From NCBI RefSeq assembly GCF_918698085.1, contig NZ_CAKKLP010000011.1:62001-126000 (forward strand): a stretch of 64,000 bases of DNA, in the 5' to 3' direction. The translations under genes were made by a program, and so were the position numbers. The notes below the pieces were generated by a model. It did no database searches. It saw nothing but the letters and a program-made list of their open reading frames with translations, and had not been told where the DNA came from. Each line of letters opens with the position of its first letter. Positions within the stretch are counted from its first letter, which is position 1. This document shows, piece after piece, positions 44,211 through 52,943 of this stretch. The DNA comes from Chryseobacterium sp. Bi04. GTDB taxonomy: Bacteria > Bacteroidota > Bacteroidia > Flavobacteriales > Weeksellaceae.

Positions 44211-44615
44211 CTATTTATGGCTATTTCCTATAACATAAAAAATAACTCCAAAAACAATGTACATAACTGTTTTAGTGAGCAATATCTTTCTATCATAAAT
44301 TAATTCAGAAGGATATAATCTAAATGCAATAAAAGGCGTTACTAAATACAAGCAGATAATATTGCTTATAATAAGTACCAACCAATGCAGGTTAATACCC
44401 TTATATAAAGGGAATAATGCAATAATAAATCCACTGGCAAATACCAGGAAAAGAAGTAATGTATTTTCACTTAATTTGCCATTTTCAAGCTCATAGTTAA
44501 AAGCCTTATCTGGATTATACTTCTGCATTCTTTTAAGTCTTCTAATTGTGTCTTGATAAGTTGCAAATGGTAGCTGAAATAATACTGCTGAAATGATAAA
44601 TAAAAAAGTACCCAT
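44211..44615 (-). CDS. Four-helix membrane protein
   Basis: 134 residues with four hydrophobic segments (FLFIISAVLFQLPFATY, FLVFASGFIIALFPLY, WLVLIISNIICLYLVTPFIAF, TVMYIVFGVIFYVIG). The short polar loop RRLKRMQKYNPDKAF follows the first helix. No family recognised. The ATG overlaps the stop of the preceding lipoprotein gene by one base, so the two are translationally coupled and may work together. Confidence 0.55.
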   Translation of the reverse strand: MGTFLFIISAVLFQLPFATYQDTIRRLKRMQKYNPDKAFNYELENGKLSENTLLLFLVFASGFIIALFPLYKGINLHWLVLIISNIICLYLVTPFIAFRLYPSELIYDRKILLTKTVMYIVFGVIFYVIGNSHK

Positions 44616-45040
44616 TATTCTTTAGTAAATTTAAATTGATTGCTTCCAACATTTAAAGTCATTACAGAGCCTGAAATTGTGCCATTATTTAGAGGACTAA
44701 AAGTAGCTCCAGATTCATAGTTCAGTTTTATTGTACCAGTAGATGAATATGTGTAAGTCCCATTATATGGTCCACTATTAATAATCCATTGATTCTGTGA
44801 GTTCTTTCCATATCCATACAGCTTAAAACTGTTGTTTTCTTTAAATTGAACTTGTACCTTCTCATTATCCCAATTCATGGTGTTATTGGTCATGATTTTA
44901 ATTTCAGTAGAAGAGAATACTCCTGACCATGCTGTATTATCAAGCTTTACTAAGGTAGAATTATCATTGTTATTGTCATCATTACTACAAGATACTGTTA
45001 GTGTTAATAAAGCAATAAGTAATAAAATTGATTTTCTCAT
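44615..45040 (-). CDS. Small lipoprotein
   Basis: 141 residues; lipobox at the end of ILLLIALLTLTVSC, followed by an Asp/Asn run and a lipocalin-like small beta pattern (NTAWSGVFSSTEIKIMTNNT and YTYSSTGTIKLNYESG). No family assigned. Upstream partner of the membrane protein at 44211. Its start is 100 bases from the divergent XRE gene, and both share the operator-like region at 45077-45115. Confidence 0.6.
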   Translation of the reverse strand: MRKSILLLIALLTLTVSCSNDDNNNDNSTLVKLDNTAWSGVFSSTEIKIMTNNTMNWDNEKVQVQFKENNSFKLYGYGKNSQNQWIINSGPYNGTYTYSSTGTIKLNYESGATFSPLNNGTISGSVMTLNVGSNQFKFTKE

Positions 45041-45076
45041 AAAATGTAAGTTTTAAAATTGAACAAATATATTAAA

Positions 45077-45115
45077 GTTATCATTATTGATAACCAAAAA
45101 TTATCATTTATGACC
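45077..45115. promoter_or_regulatory. Operator-like palindrome and repeat between divergent genes
   Basis: GTTATCATTATTGATAAC is a nearly perfect palindrome; TTATCATTTATGA follows at 45101-45113 and reappears exactly at 52823-52835 before the toxin operon. A binding site for the adjacent XRE protein is a plausible reading. Confidence 0.5.
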
Positions 45116-45139
45116 ACTTTTGGCTATTAATATAAAAGA

Positions 45140-45373
45140 GTGGATAAGAAAGAGTTTCAGATTGCTATTGGTAAGAGAATAAGACAACTTCGTGAAGAAA
45201 AGAAAATATCACAAGTTGAGCTTGCTGCATTCTGTAACTTTGAAAAGTCCAATATGAGCAGACTTGAAGCTGGAAATACTAACCCTACAGCTTATACATT
45301 ATATGTTATTGCTCAAAAGTTAGAAGTTGAAGTCTTTGAACTTCTTGACTTTAAACCTTTAATTAAAGGATGA
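45140..45373 (+). CDS. XRE-family helix-turn-helix regulator
   Basis: 77 residues from a GTG start at 45140. The whole protein is one XRE domain: KRIRQLREEKKISQVELAAF, then CNFEKSNMSRLEAG with the recognition helix. It lies downstream of repeated TTATCATT sequences and is likely to repress its own gene and the lipoprotein pair. Acts as the element's small regulator. Confidence 0.8.
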   Translation: MDKKEFQIAIGKRIRQLREEKKISQVELAAFCNFEKSNMSRLEAGNTNPTAYTLYVIAQKLEVEVFELLDFKPLIKG

Positions 45374-45517
45374 ATTGGCTATTAATACCTATCTCAATAA
45401 ATAATTGAGTTCAGATCATTTTAGATTAACTGGCATATGAGTGTAGATTCATTTATATTTATTTCCTGGTATTTTACAGTCCTTTTTAGATAAGTGTAAT
45501 CTGAAAATATAAAAATC

Positions 45518-45559
45518 ATATATTTTCCCTAATCATATATAATACTCAGGAAAATATAT
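45518..45559. repeat. 11-bp inverted repeat
   Basis: ATATATTTTCC (45518-45528) and its reverse complement at 45549-45559, in a 260-base AT-rich gap. It may terminate the XRE transcript or mark an origin; nothing decides between these. Confidence 0.55.
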
Positions 45560-45571
45560 AGTTTTTCGATT

Positions 45572-45624
45572 AAAAAAATCCAAATCTTACTGAAATCTAT
45601 ATATGATCTTACAGTAAAATTTGG
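45572..45624 (-). terminator. Terminator of the 45641 gene
   Basis: CCAAATTTTACTG and CAGTAAGATTTGG (one mismatch) on the minus strand followed by ATTTTTTTAA, 17 bases past the stop. Confidence 0.7.
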
Positions 45625-45640
45625 ATATTATGTTGTTAGA

Positions 45641-46036
45641 TTAAGCAAACTCTATGTGCTTTCCATTCTTAGAGAAAGACTCCATATCAGTAGCAAAGCT
45701 ATCGCTTACCTGTTGCTTAACAGTATTCTTTGCTCCTGGTTCCTGTGGTGAGTATACAAATCTGTGATGAAGAATAATTACTTCACCAGTGTCTTTAACA
45801 GTATACTCATAAGGCTCACATTCTTGTTTAATGATACTACCTTGCATTTGAGTTCCTATAAGAGCTTGGCAAGTAAGTTCATCAAATGTTGATGAAATGG
45901 AAGCCTTTTTGGATGTGGCATAGAACTGATTTGTAGTTTGTCTCATAACCATTTCAATACCTCCTTGAACTTCTAGTACATAGAATATAGAACCATCTTC
46001 TTTTTGTCTTTGTTTGTAGTTAATAATTGTTACCAT
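45641..46036 (-). CDS. Hypothetical element protein
   Basis: 131 residues, soluble, with no Cys cluster and no signal. VTIINYKQRQKEDGSIFYVL starts it; the rest is beta-rich (SSTFDELTCQALIG, PYEYTVKDTGEVIILHHRF). It resembles small single-domain proteins that recur in Bacteroidota plasmids and islands, but I cannot name a family. Own terminator; a 246-base gap upstream contains the G-tract region. Confidence 0.5.
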   Translation of the reverse strand: MVTIINYKQRQKEDGSIFYVLEVQGGIEMVMRQTTNQFYATSKKASISSTFDELTCQALIGTQMQGSIIKQECEPYEYTVKDTGEVIILHHRFVYSPQEPGAKNTVKQQVSDSFATDMESFSKNGKHIEFA

Positions 46037-46154
46037 TGTTTCTTGATTTTTGAGTTAGATAAAGTACCAGGAACAAAAGAATTGTGAGCAATAGTACGTC
46101 AGCTATCACCTTGATTGTATTACTGCCTGCGAATTTTTTTCTCTATTCTTACTG

Positions 46155-46203
46155 GTGGGGGGATGTTTTCTGTTCCCAAGGATGGGTGGGGGTCTTTACA
46201 GGG
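46155..46203 (+). other. G-tract cluster upstream of the AbiTii gene
   Basis: Runs of 6, 3, 5 and 5 G at 46155-46160, 46182-46184, 46186-46190 and 46199-46203 on the coding strand. This is conspicuous in an AT-rich element and could form a G-quadruplex, although one loop would be about 21 bases long. Confidence 0.5.
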
Positions 46204-46282
46204 GGAATTCAGGTGTGAATAAATTTTCAGAGGTAAAAATTTTTCAGAAAAAAATCTGTAAATTTGAGAAAAGCAATCCCAA

Positions 46283-47167
46283 ATGATAAAGGACCTAATT
46301 GAAGACCTAACTTTTGATAAAATAACTCTTTCACAGGCTCTTACTAGAGCAAAAATAATTTCATATAAAATCAATAATTCTGACTTTAAGGATTGGTTAC
46401 AATCTGAAATTAATGGATATAAGAATGTACCGCTCCCAGAGTATAGGAATATAAGTTGTGAGGTTTTTGCAGAGATTTCTGACCTAATGAGAGGTGGAAC
46501 AAGGACAATTCCAATGGATGTTTCAAATCTGGAAAACACTTTAGGTACAGAGTATTCTTTTTATAATATGAGAATGACACAAAGCATTGGAACACTTGAG
46601 ATGGGATTAGAGAAAGATAAAGGTAAGGGAAGCAGTTATGGATACATTTACTTTCCTTCAGAATTTGCTAAAACTTTAGCTAGTATGTCTCCTGATGGGC
46701 AGTTTATTACTGCTGTTAAAAGAAGGGTGCATCTTAGTGAAATAGATTATATTTTGGAGCAAACTAAACAAAAATTATTAGACACTCTTTTAGAGCTTAA
46801 TAATACTTTCCCTGACTTAGAAAATACATTTTCTAATCAAAATAAAGTTGATGATCAGAAAGTCCAAACAATAGTTAATCACAACATTTATGGTAATTAC
46901 GCTAACTCAAACATTGGAGTTGGGGATAATATAAAGCAAGATATTAATGTAAATAATAACATTCAAGAACTTGTTAAAGAATTAGAAAGAATTGGTGTTG
47001 AAAAAGAAGATATAACTGAGGTCGCAAAAATTATAAACACAGAGACCAAAGAGAATGTAAGTAAAAAAATCTTTAGTTGGGTTGGCAAAATTGCAACAAA
47101 AGCTGTAGAAAAAGGAATTGATTTACAAGTGCCTTTATTGATTGAAACTGTTAGTAAGTATATGTAA
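46283..47167 (+). CDS. AbiTii-domain protein (putative phage-defence)
   Basis: 294 residues. The N-terminus (IKDLIEDLTFDKITLSQALT, RAKIISYKINNSDFKDWLQS, EINGY) matches the AbiTii domain seen in abortive-infection-type proteins, and the late LVKELERIGVEKEDITEVAK helical segment is followed by an amphipathic tail. Between them a NHNIYGNYANSNIGVGDNI motif links the parts. The family is linked to phage defence mainly by location; the mechanism is unknown. Paired with the Cys-rich gene 15 bases downstream. Confidence 0.7.
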   Translation: MIKDLIEDLTFDKITLSQALTRAKIISYKINNSDFKDWLQSEINGYKNVPLPEYRNISCEVFAEISDLMRGGTRTIPMDVSNLENTLGTEYSFYNMRMTQSIGTLEMGLEKDKGKGSSYGYIYFPSEFAKTLASMSPDGQFITAVKRRVHLSEIDYILEQTKQKLLDTLLELNNTFPDLENTFSNQNKVDDQKVQTIVNHNIYGNYANSNIGVGDNIKQDINVNNNIQELVKELERIGVEKEDITEVAKIINTETKENVSKKIFSWVGKIATKAVEKGIDLQVPLLIETVSKYM

Positions 47168-47182
47168 ATTAAGCTAGTTAAG

Positions 47183-47806
47183 ATGAAAGAATTTATTAAT
47201 TGTTATGGTGATGAAAATAAAAAAAAACTGATTGAGGATTATCTAATTTCTCCTGTTTTATATTTAGGACTATTACCTAATCAATCTAAAAATGGTTGCT
47301 GTGGTAAGCTGACAACAAATTATTATATTTTTAATGCTATTAATAAAAAAACTAAAGAAGAGACCTCATTCTATGCAGGAAAGCACTGTGCAGAAGAAAT
47401 ATTAAGGCTAATCCAAAAGCCTAAATTGGAGTTGTTTAATCCTTTGAGTATAAATTCATCTAAAAACCAGAGTAATAAGGGTCAGTCAATAACTATAAGC
47501 GATAATTTAGACCCTACAAACAATGAGTTAATAAATGCTATAAATATAATTTCAGTAGCTTGGTCTTCAATTCCACCTGTTTTCACTTTAAAAATTATAG
47601 AATATACTTTAAGTAATCCAAGGCATATTAACTATCGAGGTGTTGAATGGGTAAATAAGTCTATTACTCGGGATTATAAAAACAGAACACTTACACAGAT
47701 AGTACAGGATTTAAAAGATGAGAATTCAGATTTAAGAAATTTCACTTTTGAAAGATTGAAACAGGTAATGTCTGAAAAATTCCCGAAAGAAAATAATCGC
47801 TTTTAA
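47183..47806 (+). CDS. Cys-rich partner of the AbiTii gene
   Basis: 207 residues. The first 70 contain NGCCGKLTTNYYIFNAINKK and FYAGKHCAEEILRL, a Cys-Cys...His-Cys pattern that looks like a small zinc-binding or treble-clef-like module; the rest is polar with helices. No family is recognised. Only 15 bases separate it from the AbiTii gene, so the two form an operon and probably a two-part defence module. Confidence 0.55.
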   Translation: MKEFINCYGDENKKKLIEDYLISPVLYLGLLPNQSKNGCCGKLTTNYYIFNAINKKTKEETSFYAGKHCAEEILRLIQKPKLELFNPLSINSSKNQSNKGQSITISDNLDPTNNELINAINIISVAWSSIPPVFTLKIIEYTLSNPRHINYRGVEWVNKSITRDYKNRTLTQIVQDLKDENSDLRNFTFERLKQVMSEKFPKENNRF

Positions 47807-47924
47807 TTTATTCACATGATGATGTTTCTTAAAGTATGGTATCAGACATAGTGTAAGCCCAATTGAAGACTTACCCTTTTGGTAGCCTTCCCTATTTATT
47901 AAATATTGCTAATCAGAGTATACA

Positions 47925-48452
47925 TTATTTATGTAGGGTAATATTAAATTTCTTTATAACCTTGTTAATCTTTTCCTGTTCTTCTGGTATTGTGTAATTA
48001 ACGAGATCCATCTTTTTATCAAAAAGGAGAAACCATTGATAAGGGTCATAAGAAACATTATCATAAGGTTTTATAAATTCAATCTTTGAACTATTTGATA
48101 CTACTTTATCTATAATGATCTTTTTTAAAAACTTAATGTCTTTGGTTGTTTTTCCTTGTAATAATAAGTCGAAGTTTTTATATTTAAAAAATTCTAAATT
48201 TTCTGATTTCTGATTTACCATTATAGATTTAATATTATCTCTTGTTATGGTAATCATATACCCTTTGTCTGTATAGTAAAGACTTGATATATGAATTAAC
48301 GATAAGTCAGGTTTAAAGTTTTCACCATTATTTGTATAGATAAATGCGTCAATAAAATTATTGATGTTGTAGTTTTTTACTAAACAAGGGACTTGTGAAA
48401 ACATTAAATCAATTACAAAAAATAATATTAGAAATGCAATTTTATTTTTCAT
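47925..48452 (-). CDS. Small exported protein, candidate immunity protein 2
   Basis: 175 residues with a signal peptide (IAFLILFFVIDLMFSQ). Its end aligns in pattern with the neighbour at 48474 (SYDPYQWFLLFDKKMDL here, YYDPKTWILNFDSNGKL there), so the two are diverged paralogues. It is the last gene of the toxin operon. An immunity role is inferred only from position and export. Confidence 0.5.
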   Translation of the reverse strand: MKNKIAFLILFFVIDLMFSQVPCLVKNYNINNFIDAFIYTNNGENFKPDLSLIHISSLYYTDKGYMITITRDNIKSIMVNQKSENLEFFKYKNFDLLLQGKTTKDIKFLKKIIIDKVVSNSSKIEFIKPYDNVSYDPYQWFLLFDKKMDLVNYTIPEEQEKINKVIKKFNITLHK

Positions 48453-48473
48453 TATACCTTATCAATTAAAGTA

Positions 48474-48974
48474 TTAAAGATTAATATTACAGTCATATGG
48501 ATAGCATTTTTCTAATTTGCCATTTGAGTCAAAATTCAATATCCATGTTTTAGGGTCATAATAGTTATTAGAATCAGTAGAGTGTGATTCTGAAACCTTA
48601 TTTATTTTTATGGATTTTAAAAAAGTAGCTTTACTATCCTTCTTGAATATACAGAATATGTTACTTCTTGTCTTGTAAACATTGAAGTTTTTTACAAATT
48701 CATTTATTTGATATTCATTCTGAAATTTATAAATAATTACTGTAAAACCTTCATATTTGTTTTCATTAGAAGTGTTATTTTTAACTTCTGTTACTAAAGG
48801 CATTTCTTGGAAATATATTGCAAAAGTAGATTTATAAGAATCTGTATTGATTTGTTTAGAAAATTGATTTGTTAGATTTTGAATTAAATTTTTATCATAG
48901 ATTGTATTAATCTTTGTTTGAGCTTTACATGAATTCAATAAAATAAAGCATATAAGTAATATTAAGTTTTTCAT
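48474..48974 (-). CDS. Small lipoprotein, candidate immunity protein 1
   Basis: 166 residues with a lipobox (ILLICFILLNSC). Shares the Tyr-Asp-Pro...Trp...Phe-Asp end motif with the gene at 47925. Its start overlaps the toxin stop by 4 bases (ATGA type), the coupling expected of a toxin-immunity pair. No domain recognised. Confidence 0.55.
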   Translation of the reverse strand: MKNLILLICFILLNSCKAQTKINTIYDKNLIQNLTNQFSKQINTDSYKSTFAIYFQEMPLVTEVKNNTSNENKYEGFTVIIYKFQNEYQINEFVKNFNVYKTRSNIFCIFKKDSKATFLKSIKINKVSESHSTDSNNYYDPKTWILNFDSNGKLEKCYPYDCNINL

Positions 48975-50155
48975 CTATTTAATTTTCCTTCATTAGTTAT
49001 TGAAATAATTTTTTCACTGTCAAAACGTATTCTAAGTGCCCCATCTTTATAATATGGTGAATATAGGATAAATTTGGTAGCAGGATTGTTACCAGCTGCT
49101 TTAATGTCACCTGTAGGTAGTCCCTTACTGTAAGTGAAATTTCCTGTATCCTTAAAATAATTAACATTAAAACCACTTGGCCAAAAGGTAAGAGGGTCGG
49201 GATGACTATGTTCACTTTCAACTAAGTTGGCTCCTAATTTTACAAGAGGAACCATATCCTCAAGATGTGCTGTTCCTACAAAACTAAAATTATCATTTTT
49301 AGAATTGGTAAATAAATTTCTATTAAATTCAACATTTGAATTAGAAGATAAATAATCAAAAACATTTTGAGCCTTTTCAGTATTACCTCCAAATTTAATG
49401 TAATCATAAGTAACAGTTTTAAGGCTTCCAAAGATTTCTGCTGTTACTTGCTCTGAAACAGAGTTTTTAGCTATGTATCCTTTCTCTCCAACTTCAACTC
49501 CTCCATCATTATTAGCTTTAAGGTTTCCATTCTTATCAAAATTCTTTTCAGCATAAATAACATCTGTTTTGGATTCAGCCATCCATGTGAGATTTCCAGA
49601 TTTGTCTAGTTTATAAATATCTGTTGCTTGTCTACCATCAGGGTCAATAAATCTTAATGGATTGTTCATAGCATAGTTGTAAGGAGACCACCTTCTAAAC
49701 TCTTCACTCAGTGGATCAGGAGAAAACCACCTCCCTGCTGTGTCTAAGTATGGTTGAGCATCAGGATCACTCAAATCTATCTCTCTGAACTCTGTAATCT
49801 CTTTGGTTTTTCTGTTGTACTTTACAGAACCAATATTAACCACACTATCCATATCATGGAATTCTAAATACTTTCCTTTGCTCAGGGTAGCAATCTTAGG
49901 GTAGTAACCATATTTTTTAAAAGGATTCCCAACAGCAATATTCTTTCTTCTTCTTTCAGCTTCCTCAGGAGTTAAAGTATCTCTAGTTTTTAACACTTCA
50001 TCCATATAAGGTCTGCTTCTTTCTTCCTTAGTCAGCTTAACTGGATTTACCCAAGGTTTTTCAGCTTTTGGCTTAGCTTGGGTTTTCTTGACCTGAGCCT
50101 GTGTCATTCCTGTGAGAAGTACAAAACCAGTAAGTATAATTCTTTTCATAGTCAT
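48971..50155 (-). CDS. RHS-core protein with C-terminal JAB-like toxin domain
   Basis: 394 residues. Signal peptide (IILTGFVLLTGMTQAQ), a basic/Glu-rich linker, then one hyperconserved RHS core block at residues 142-175 (RWFSPDPLSEEFRRW, NPLRFIDPDGR), after which the polymorphic toxin part begins. The C-terminal region (DNFSFVGTAHLEDMVPLVKL, then SEHSHPDPLTFWPSGF with His316, His318, Ser327) resembles JAB-like toxin domains; the metal ligand spacing is one residue off the JAMM consensus. The full RHS barrel is absent. Likely a secreted antibacterial effector; target unknown. Confidence 0.7.
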   Translation of the reverse strand: MTMKRIILTGFVLLTGMTQAQVKKTQAKPKAEKPWVNPVKLTKEERSRPYMDEVLKTRDTLTPEEAERRRKNIAVGNPFKKYGYYPKIATLSKGKYLEFHDMDSVVNIGSVKYNRKTKEITEFREIDLSDPDAQPYLDTAGRWFSPDPLSEEFRRWSPYNYAMNNPLRFIDPDGRQATDIYKLDKSGNLTWMAESKTDVIYAEKNFDKNGNLKANNDGGVEVGEKGYIAKNSVSEQVTAEIFGSLKTVTYDYIKFGGNTEKAQNVFDYLSSNSNVEFNRNLFTNSKNDNFSFVGTAHLEDMVPLVKLGANLVESEHSHPDPLTFWPSGFNVNYFKDTGNFTYSKGLPTGDIKAAGNNPATKFILYSPYYKDGALRIRFDSEKIISITNEGKLNR

Positions 50156-50160
50156 TTGGT

Positions 50161-51276
50161 TTATTTGCTAAAGTTATTCATTAATTTTTTATTCTCATAT
50201 TTATCTCTCTCAGTTCTCAGAGAAACTAGCCAATCAAGATACATTTCTTCTGGCATCTGCCTATAGCCTATTTCATATATATGTCCATATTCCTTTGTCA
50301 TAAACTCCATGAGTTCCTTTGCCTTAGTATCTTGCTGTTGTACAAGCTTTATGTTTTCAGAAGTGTCAGTTTTGAGATTATGCTTATCCATAAGCTTTGT
50401 AAACTGCTCTTTGTGAGTTTCAGCTTTCAAGATAAGGGCTTTAGCAAAGTTGGGATAAACCTCTAATGCTCTGTTTACAGCTTTTAATACAAATTCTCCA
50501 TCATTACCAGGAAAATTCCTATTGTAAGCCTGTGCTAAGTCAAACAGACATAAGGCTAAACTTTCCTTATCATTCAAAGCTTTCATAAACACCCCATTTT
50601 TAATGGCATCCAAGTGTATATACCCAGAAGCCATAAGCCATGAATCCTGTGGAAACATACCACTGGTAAGCTCTGTATTATACCAGCCATCAGATTTAAT
50701 TTGATGTTTGATGTACACATGATTAGGAGCTAAAGCTAAATTAGCTGTTTCTCCTAATTCCTCTGCTAATATCTTATACAAGTAAGGCATAGAATTGCAG
50801 TTCCCTTTCTTAGTAGCTAATAATTTTGATACAAATAAGTTGGTTATATCATTATGTCCAAATACATCAGTAAAGTCATAATTAAAAGGTTTATACTGTA
50901 TTACAGTATCTTTTATAGCAATAGGTAGAGTCTGGCACATAATAGAATATACTGCTGCATATTTACTTACCCTGTCTTTATCAGACTGTTTGTAGGTTAA
51001 GTTTCTATTGATTACAATAGCTTTAGCAAACTTTGTTAAAAACCTGATTTCATTATTAAGCTGTACAGTGTCTAACTTTCCTTGTAAATAAGCATTCTCC
51101 ACACTGAATACAGCATCCTTAAAACTATATTTCTGTTTATTATTCAGCATGTTATCAATAGTCTGATAAGCATCATTATAAAACTGATTGTTTTGAGCTT
51201 TAACTATTCCTGAACTCAGCCATACAAACAGCAAAGATAAAAGGGCTAAGTTTCTATAGGGTAAATATCTTTTCAT
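50161..51276 (-). CDS. Secreted transglutaminase-fold protein (SirB1-like), short paralogue
   Basis: 371 residues with a signal peptide (LALLSLLFVWLSSGIVKAQ). The core KKGNCNSMPYLYKILAEELG, LALAPNHVYIKH and YNTELTSGMF give a Cys160-His186-Asn200/Glu202 set like the transglutaminase/SirB1 fold. TPR-like helices follow, ending GYRQMPEEMYLDWL. It has a longer paralogue directly upstream, and ends 5 bases before the RHS toxin gene. It could modify or crosslink the effector, or be an effector itself. Confidence 0.65.
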   Translation of the reverse strand: MKRYLPYRNLALLSLLFVWLSSGIVKAQNNQFYNDAYQTIDNMLNNKQKYSFKDAVFSVENAYLQGKLDTVQLNNEIRFLTKFAKAIVINRNLTYKQSDKDRVSKYAAVYSIMCQTLPIAIKDTVIQYKPFNYDFTDVFGHNDITNLFVSKLLATKKGNCNSMPYLYKILAEELGETANLALAPNHVYIKHQIKSDGWYNTELTSGMFPQDSWLMASGYIHLDAIKNGVFMKALNDKESLALCLFDLAQAYNRNFPGNDGEFVLKAVNRALEVYPNFAKALILKAETHKEQFTKLMDKHNLKTDTSENIKLVQQQDTKAKELMEFMTKEYGHIYEIGYRQMPEEMYLDWLVSLRTERDKYENKKLMNNFSK

Positions 51277-51283
51277 TATTTTA

Positions 51284-52750
51284 TTATAAATGTTTTGGGT
51301 CTATAGGGAAATACTGGGCTTTCTCTTTAGACTGCTGAGATTCTTTTTTCTTCTGTTCCTGTGCTTTTCTTAAAGTTTCCTGTTGTTTCTGCCTTTGCTT
51401 CTCTGCATTAATCTGTCTCATTCTTTCAGCAATAGCTTCACTTTTCTGTCTATTGGCTTCACCCTTCATATTTCCTAACCACTCTTCATAAGCCCCCTCT
51501 GGCATGGTTACATAACCAAGATTATCAATATTGTTAAACTGAGCTTTTGTTTCCTGCAATAGAGCTAATGCTCTAGGATAGAACCTTATGTTTTGTAATT
51601 CCTCAGGGTTTTCAAGGTCTTTAATACCTAACTGCCCTGCTACATAACCTAACTTAGCCTGTTGGTAGGTAGATTTAAGTAGGTTGGCATAAATGTTATT
51701 AGGTGAGTATTCCAGAGCTTTGTCTAAAGTTTTCCCTACAAACTCATCCAGTCCATACTTATGAGCATAGCCATTAGCTAGATCAGCATATAGCTGTCCC
51801 ATAAGTTCCTTTTTACTCAAACTGCTCATATAAATATCATTCTGCAAAGCTTCTGATTTGATATAGCCAGATTCAAGGATAATTGAACTTGTTGTAAATA
51901 TTCCATTGGTAAGCTCTGCATTCTGCCATTCTCCCTCTTCATCCTTAAACTTAATATAAGTGTGATTTGGGGCAAAGGCTAGATGAGCTTCTGCATTCAT
52001 TTCCTCTGCTAACATTAGATAATACAAAGGCATGGAATGGCATTGACCAGAGCCTGTTTTAAGGAGTTTGGAAACAAACATCTTGCTCCAATCCTTTGCA
52101 CCCATATAATCCTCAAAATCATATTTGATGGCTTTATGGTGAACTCCTCCCAGCTTCATACCTTTTGAGAGGTATTCAAATATCATTAGGTTTTTATCTG
52201 TATTATTTTCAGTGTCCTGCTTCCTCTCTTTCATTTTCTGTAAGAGTTGTTTTGCTGTTTTCTGAATATCAGATTTAAACTGATTATAATTTTGTTTGTC
52301 TCCATAGTAAGCATTCTCCACAATGAAATTAGCTTCACTTACAGAGAAGTTATCACTATCAAGTCCAGAAAGTTTATTAAAGGCATCATAGTAGGATTGT
52401 GTTCCTGTCTTTCCTGATAATGTAGGTAGGTCATAATAAGAATCCTCTAAAGCTTGTTGCCTGTTGTAGTTTTCCTGTTTATTTCTAAGTTCTTGCTCCT
52501 GAGCTACTTTCCTGAAGTCTTCTTCCATCATTCTCGCATTCTGCTGTTGAATCTGTGAACTCCTTTGATTGTATAAACCACCATGAGGAACAGATGGAAC
52601 ATTAGACCTAGCTGGACTTCCATAATTCTGATTAGAATAATTATGAAAACTACTGGCATTAGGTCTTGATGTAGTAGGTAGATTAGGAATTTGTCCCAAT
52701 CCACATATACTGATACACAACAAAGGCAAAGTCTGTAGCTTTTTCATCAT
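51284..52750 (-). CDS. Secreted transglutaminase-fold protein (SirB1-like), long paralogue
   Basis: 488 residues; signal-like start (LQTLPLLCISICGLGQ), then about 100 residues rich in Gln, Asn and Ser, then the conserved part: GSGQCHSMPLYYLMLAEEMN, LAFAPNHTYIKF, QNAELTNG, with Cys237, His263 and Asn277/Glu279 at the same spacing as the paralogue at 50161. The end is a Gln/Lys-rich coiled coil. First gene of the toxin operon, 7 bases before the next. Confidence 0.65.
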   Translation of the reverse strand: MMKKLQTLPLLCISICGLGQIPNLPTTSRPNASSFHNYSNQNYGSPARSNVPSVPHGGLYNQRSSQIQQQNARMMEEDFRKVAQEQELRNKQENYNRQQALEDSYYDLPTLSGKTGTQSYYDAFNKLSGLDSDNFSVSEANFIVENAYYGDKQNYNQFKSDIQKTAKQLLQKMKERKQDTENNTDKNLMIFEYLSKGMKLGGVHHKAIKYDFEDYMGAKDWSKMFVSKLLKTGSGQCHSMPLYYLMLAEEMNAEAHLAFAPNHTYIKFKDEEGEWQNAELTNGIFTTSSIILESGYIKSEALQNDIYMSSLSKKELMGQLYADLANGYAHKYGLDEFVGKTLDKALEYSPNNIYANLLKSTYQQAKLGYVAGQLGIKDLENPEELQNIRFYPRALALLQETKAQFNNIDNLGYVTMPEGAYEEWLGNMKGEANRQKSEAIAERMRQINAEKQRQKQQETLRKAQEQKKKESQQSKEKAQYFPIDPKHL

Positions 52751-52820
52751 ATAGAATATTAATATTTCTGTGTTTTAGTCATGTTGCAAGTTAAGAAAAT
52801 TCTCTAATACAAGATAAATT

Positions 52821-52841
52821 AGTTATCATTTATGATTATTG
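52821..52841. promoter_or_regulatory. Operator-like site upstream of the toxin operon
   Basis: Contains TTATCATTTATGA, identical over 13 bases to 45101-45113 near the XRE gene, and extends into ATTATTG as in the palindrome there. It lies 70 bases before the operon start. Confidence 0.5.
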
Positions 52842-52943
52842 AAATTTGATTACTGGATTTCATGTTGTTTTTAGGTTTCTAAGACAAAGCTATATCATAA
52901 TTGCGCCAAAACTTGACGCATTAAATTTTGGTTATAAGAAATT

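Noticed and set aside
46120..46539. Minus-strand open frame of 139 codons across the G-tract region
   Set aside because: It overlaps the AbiTii gene antisense, has no family resemblance, and its start lies inside the AbiTii coding region.
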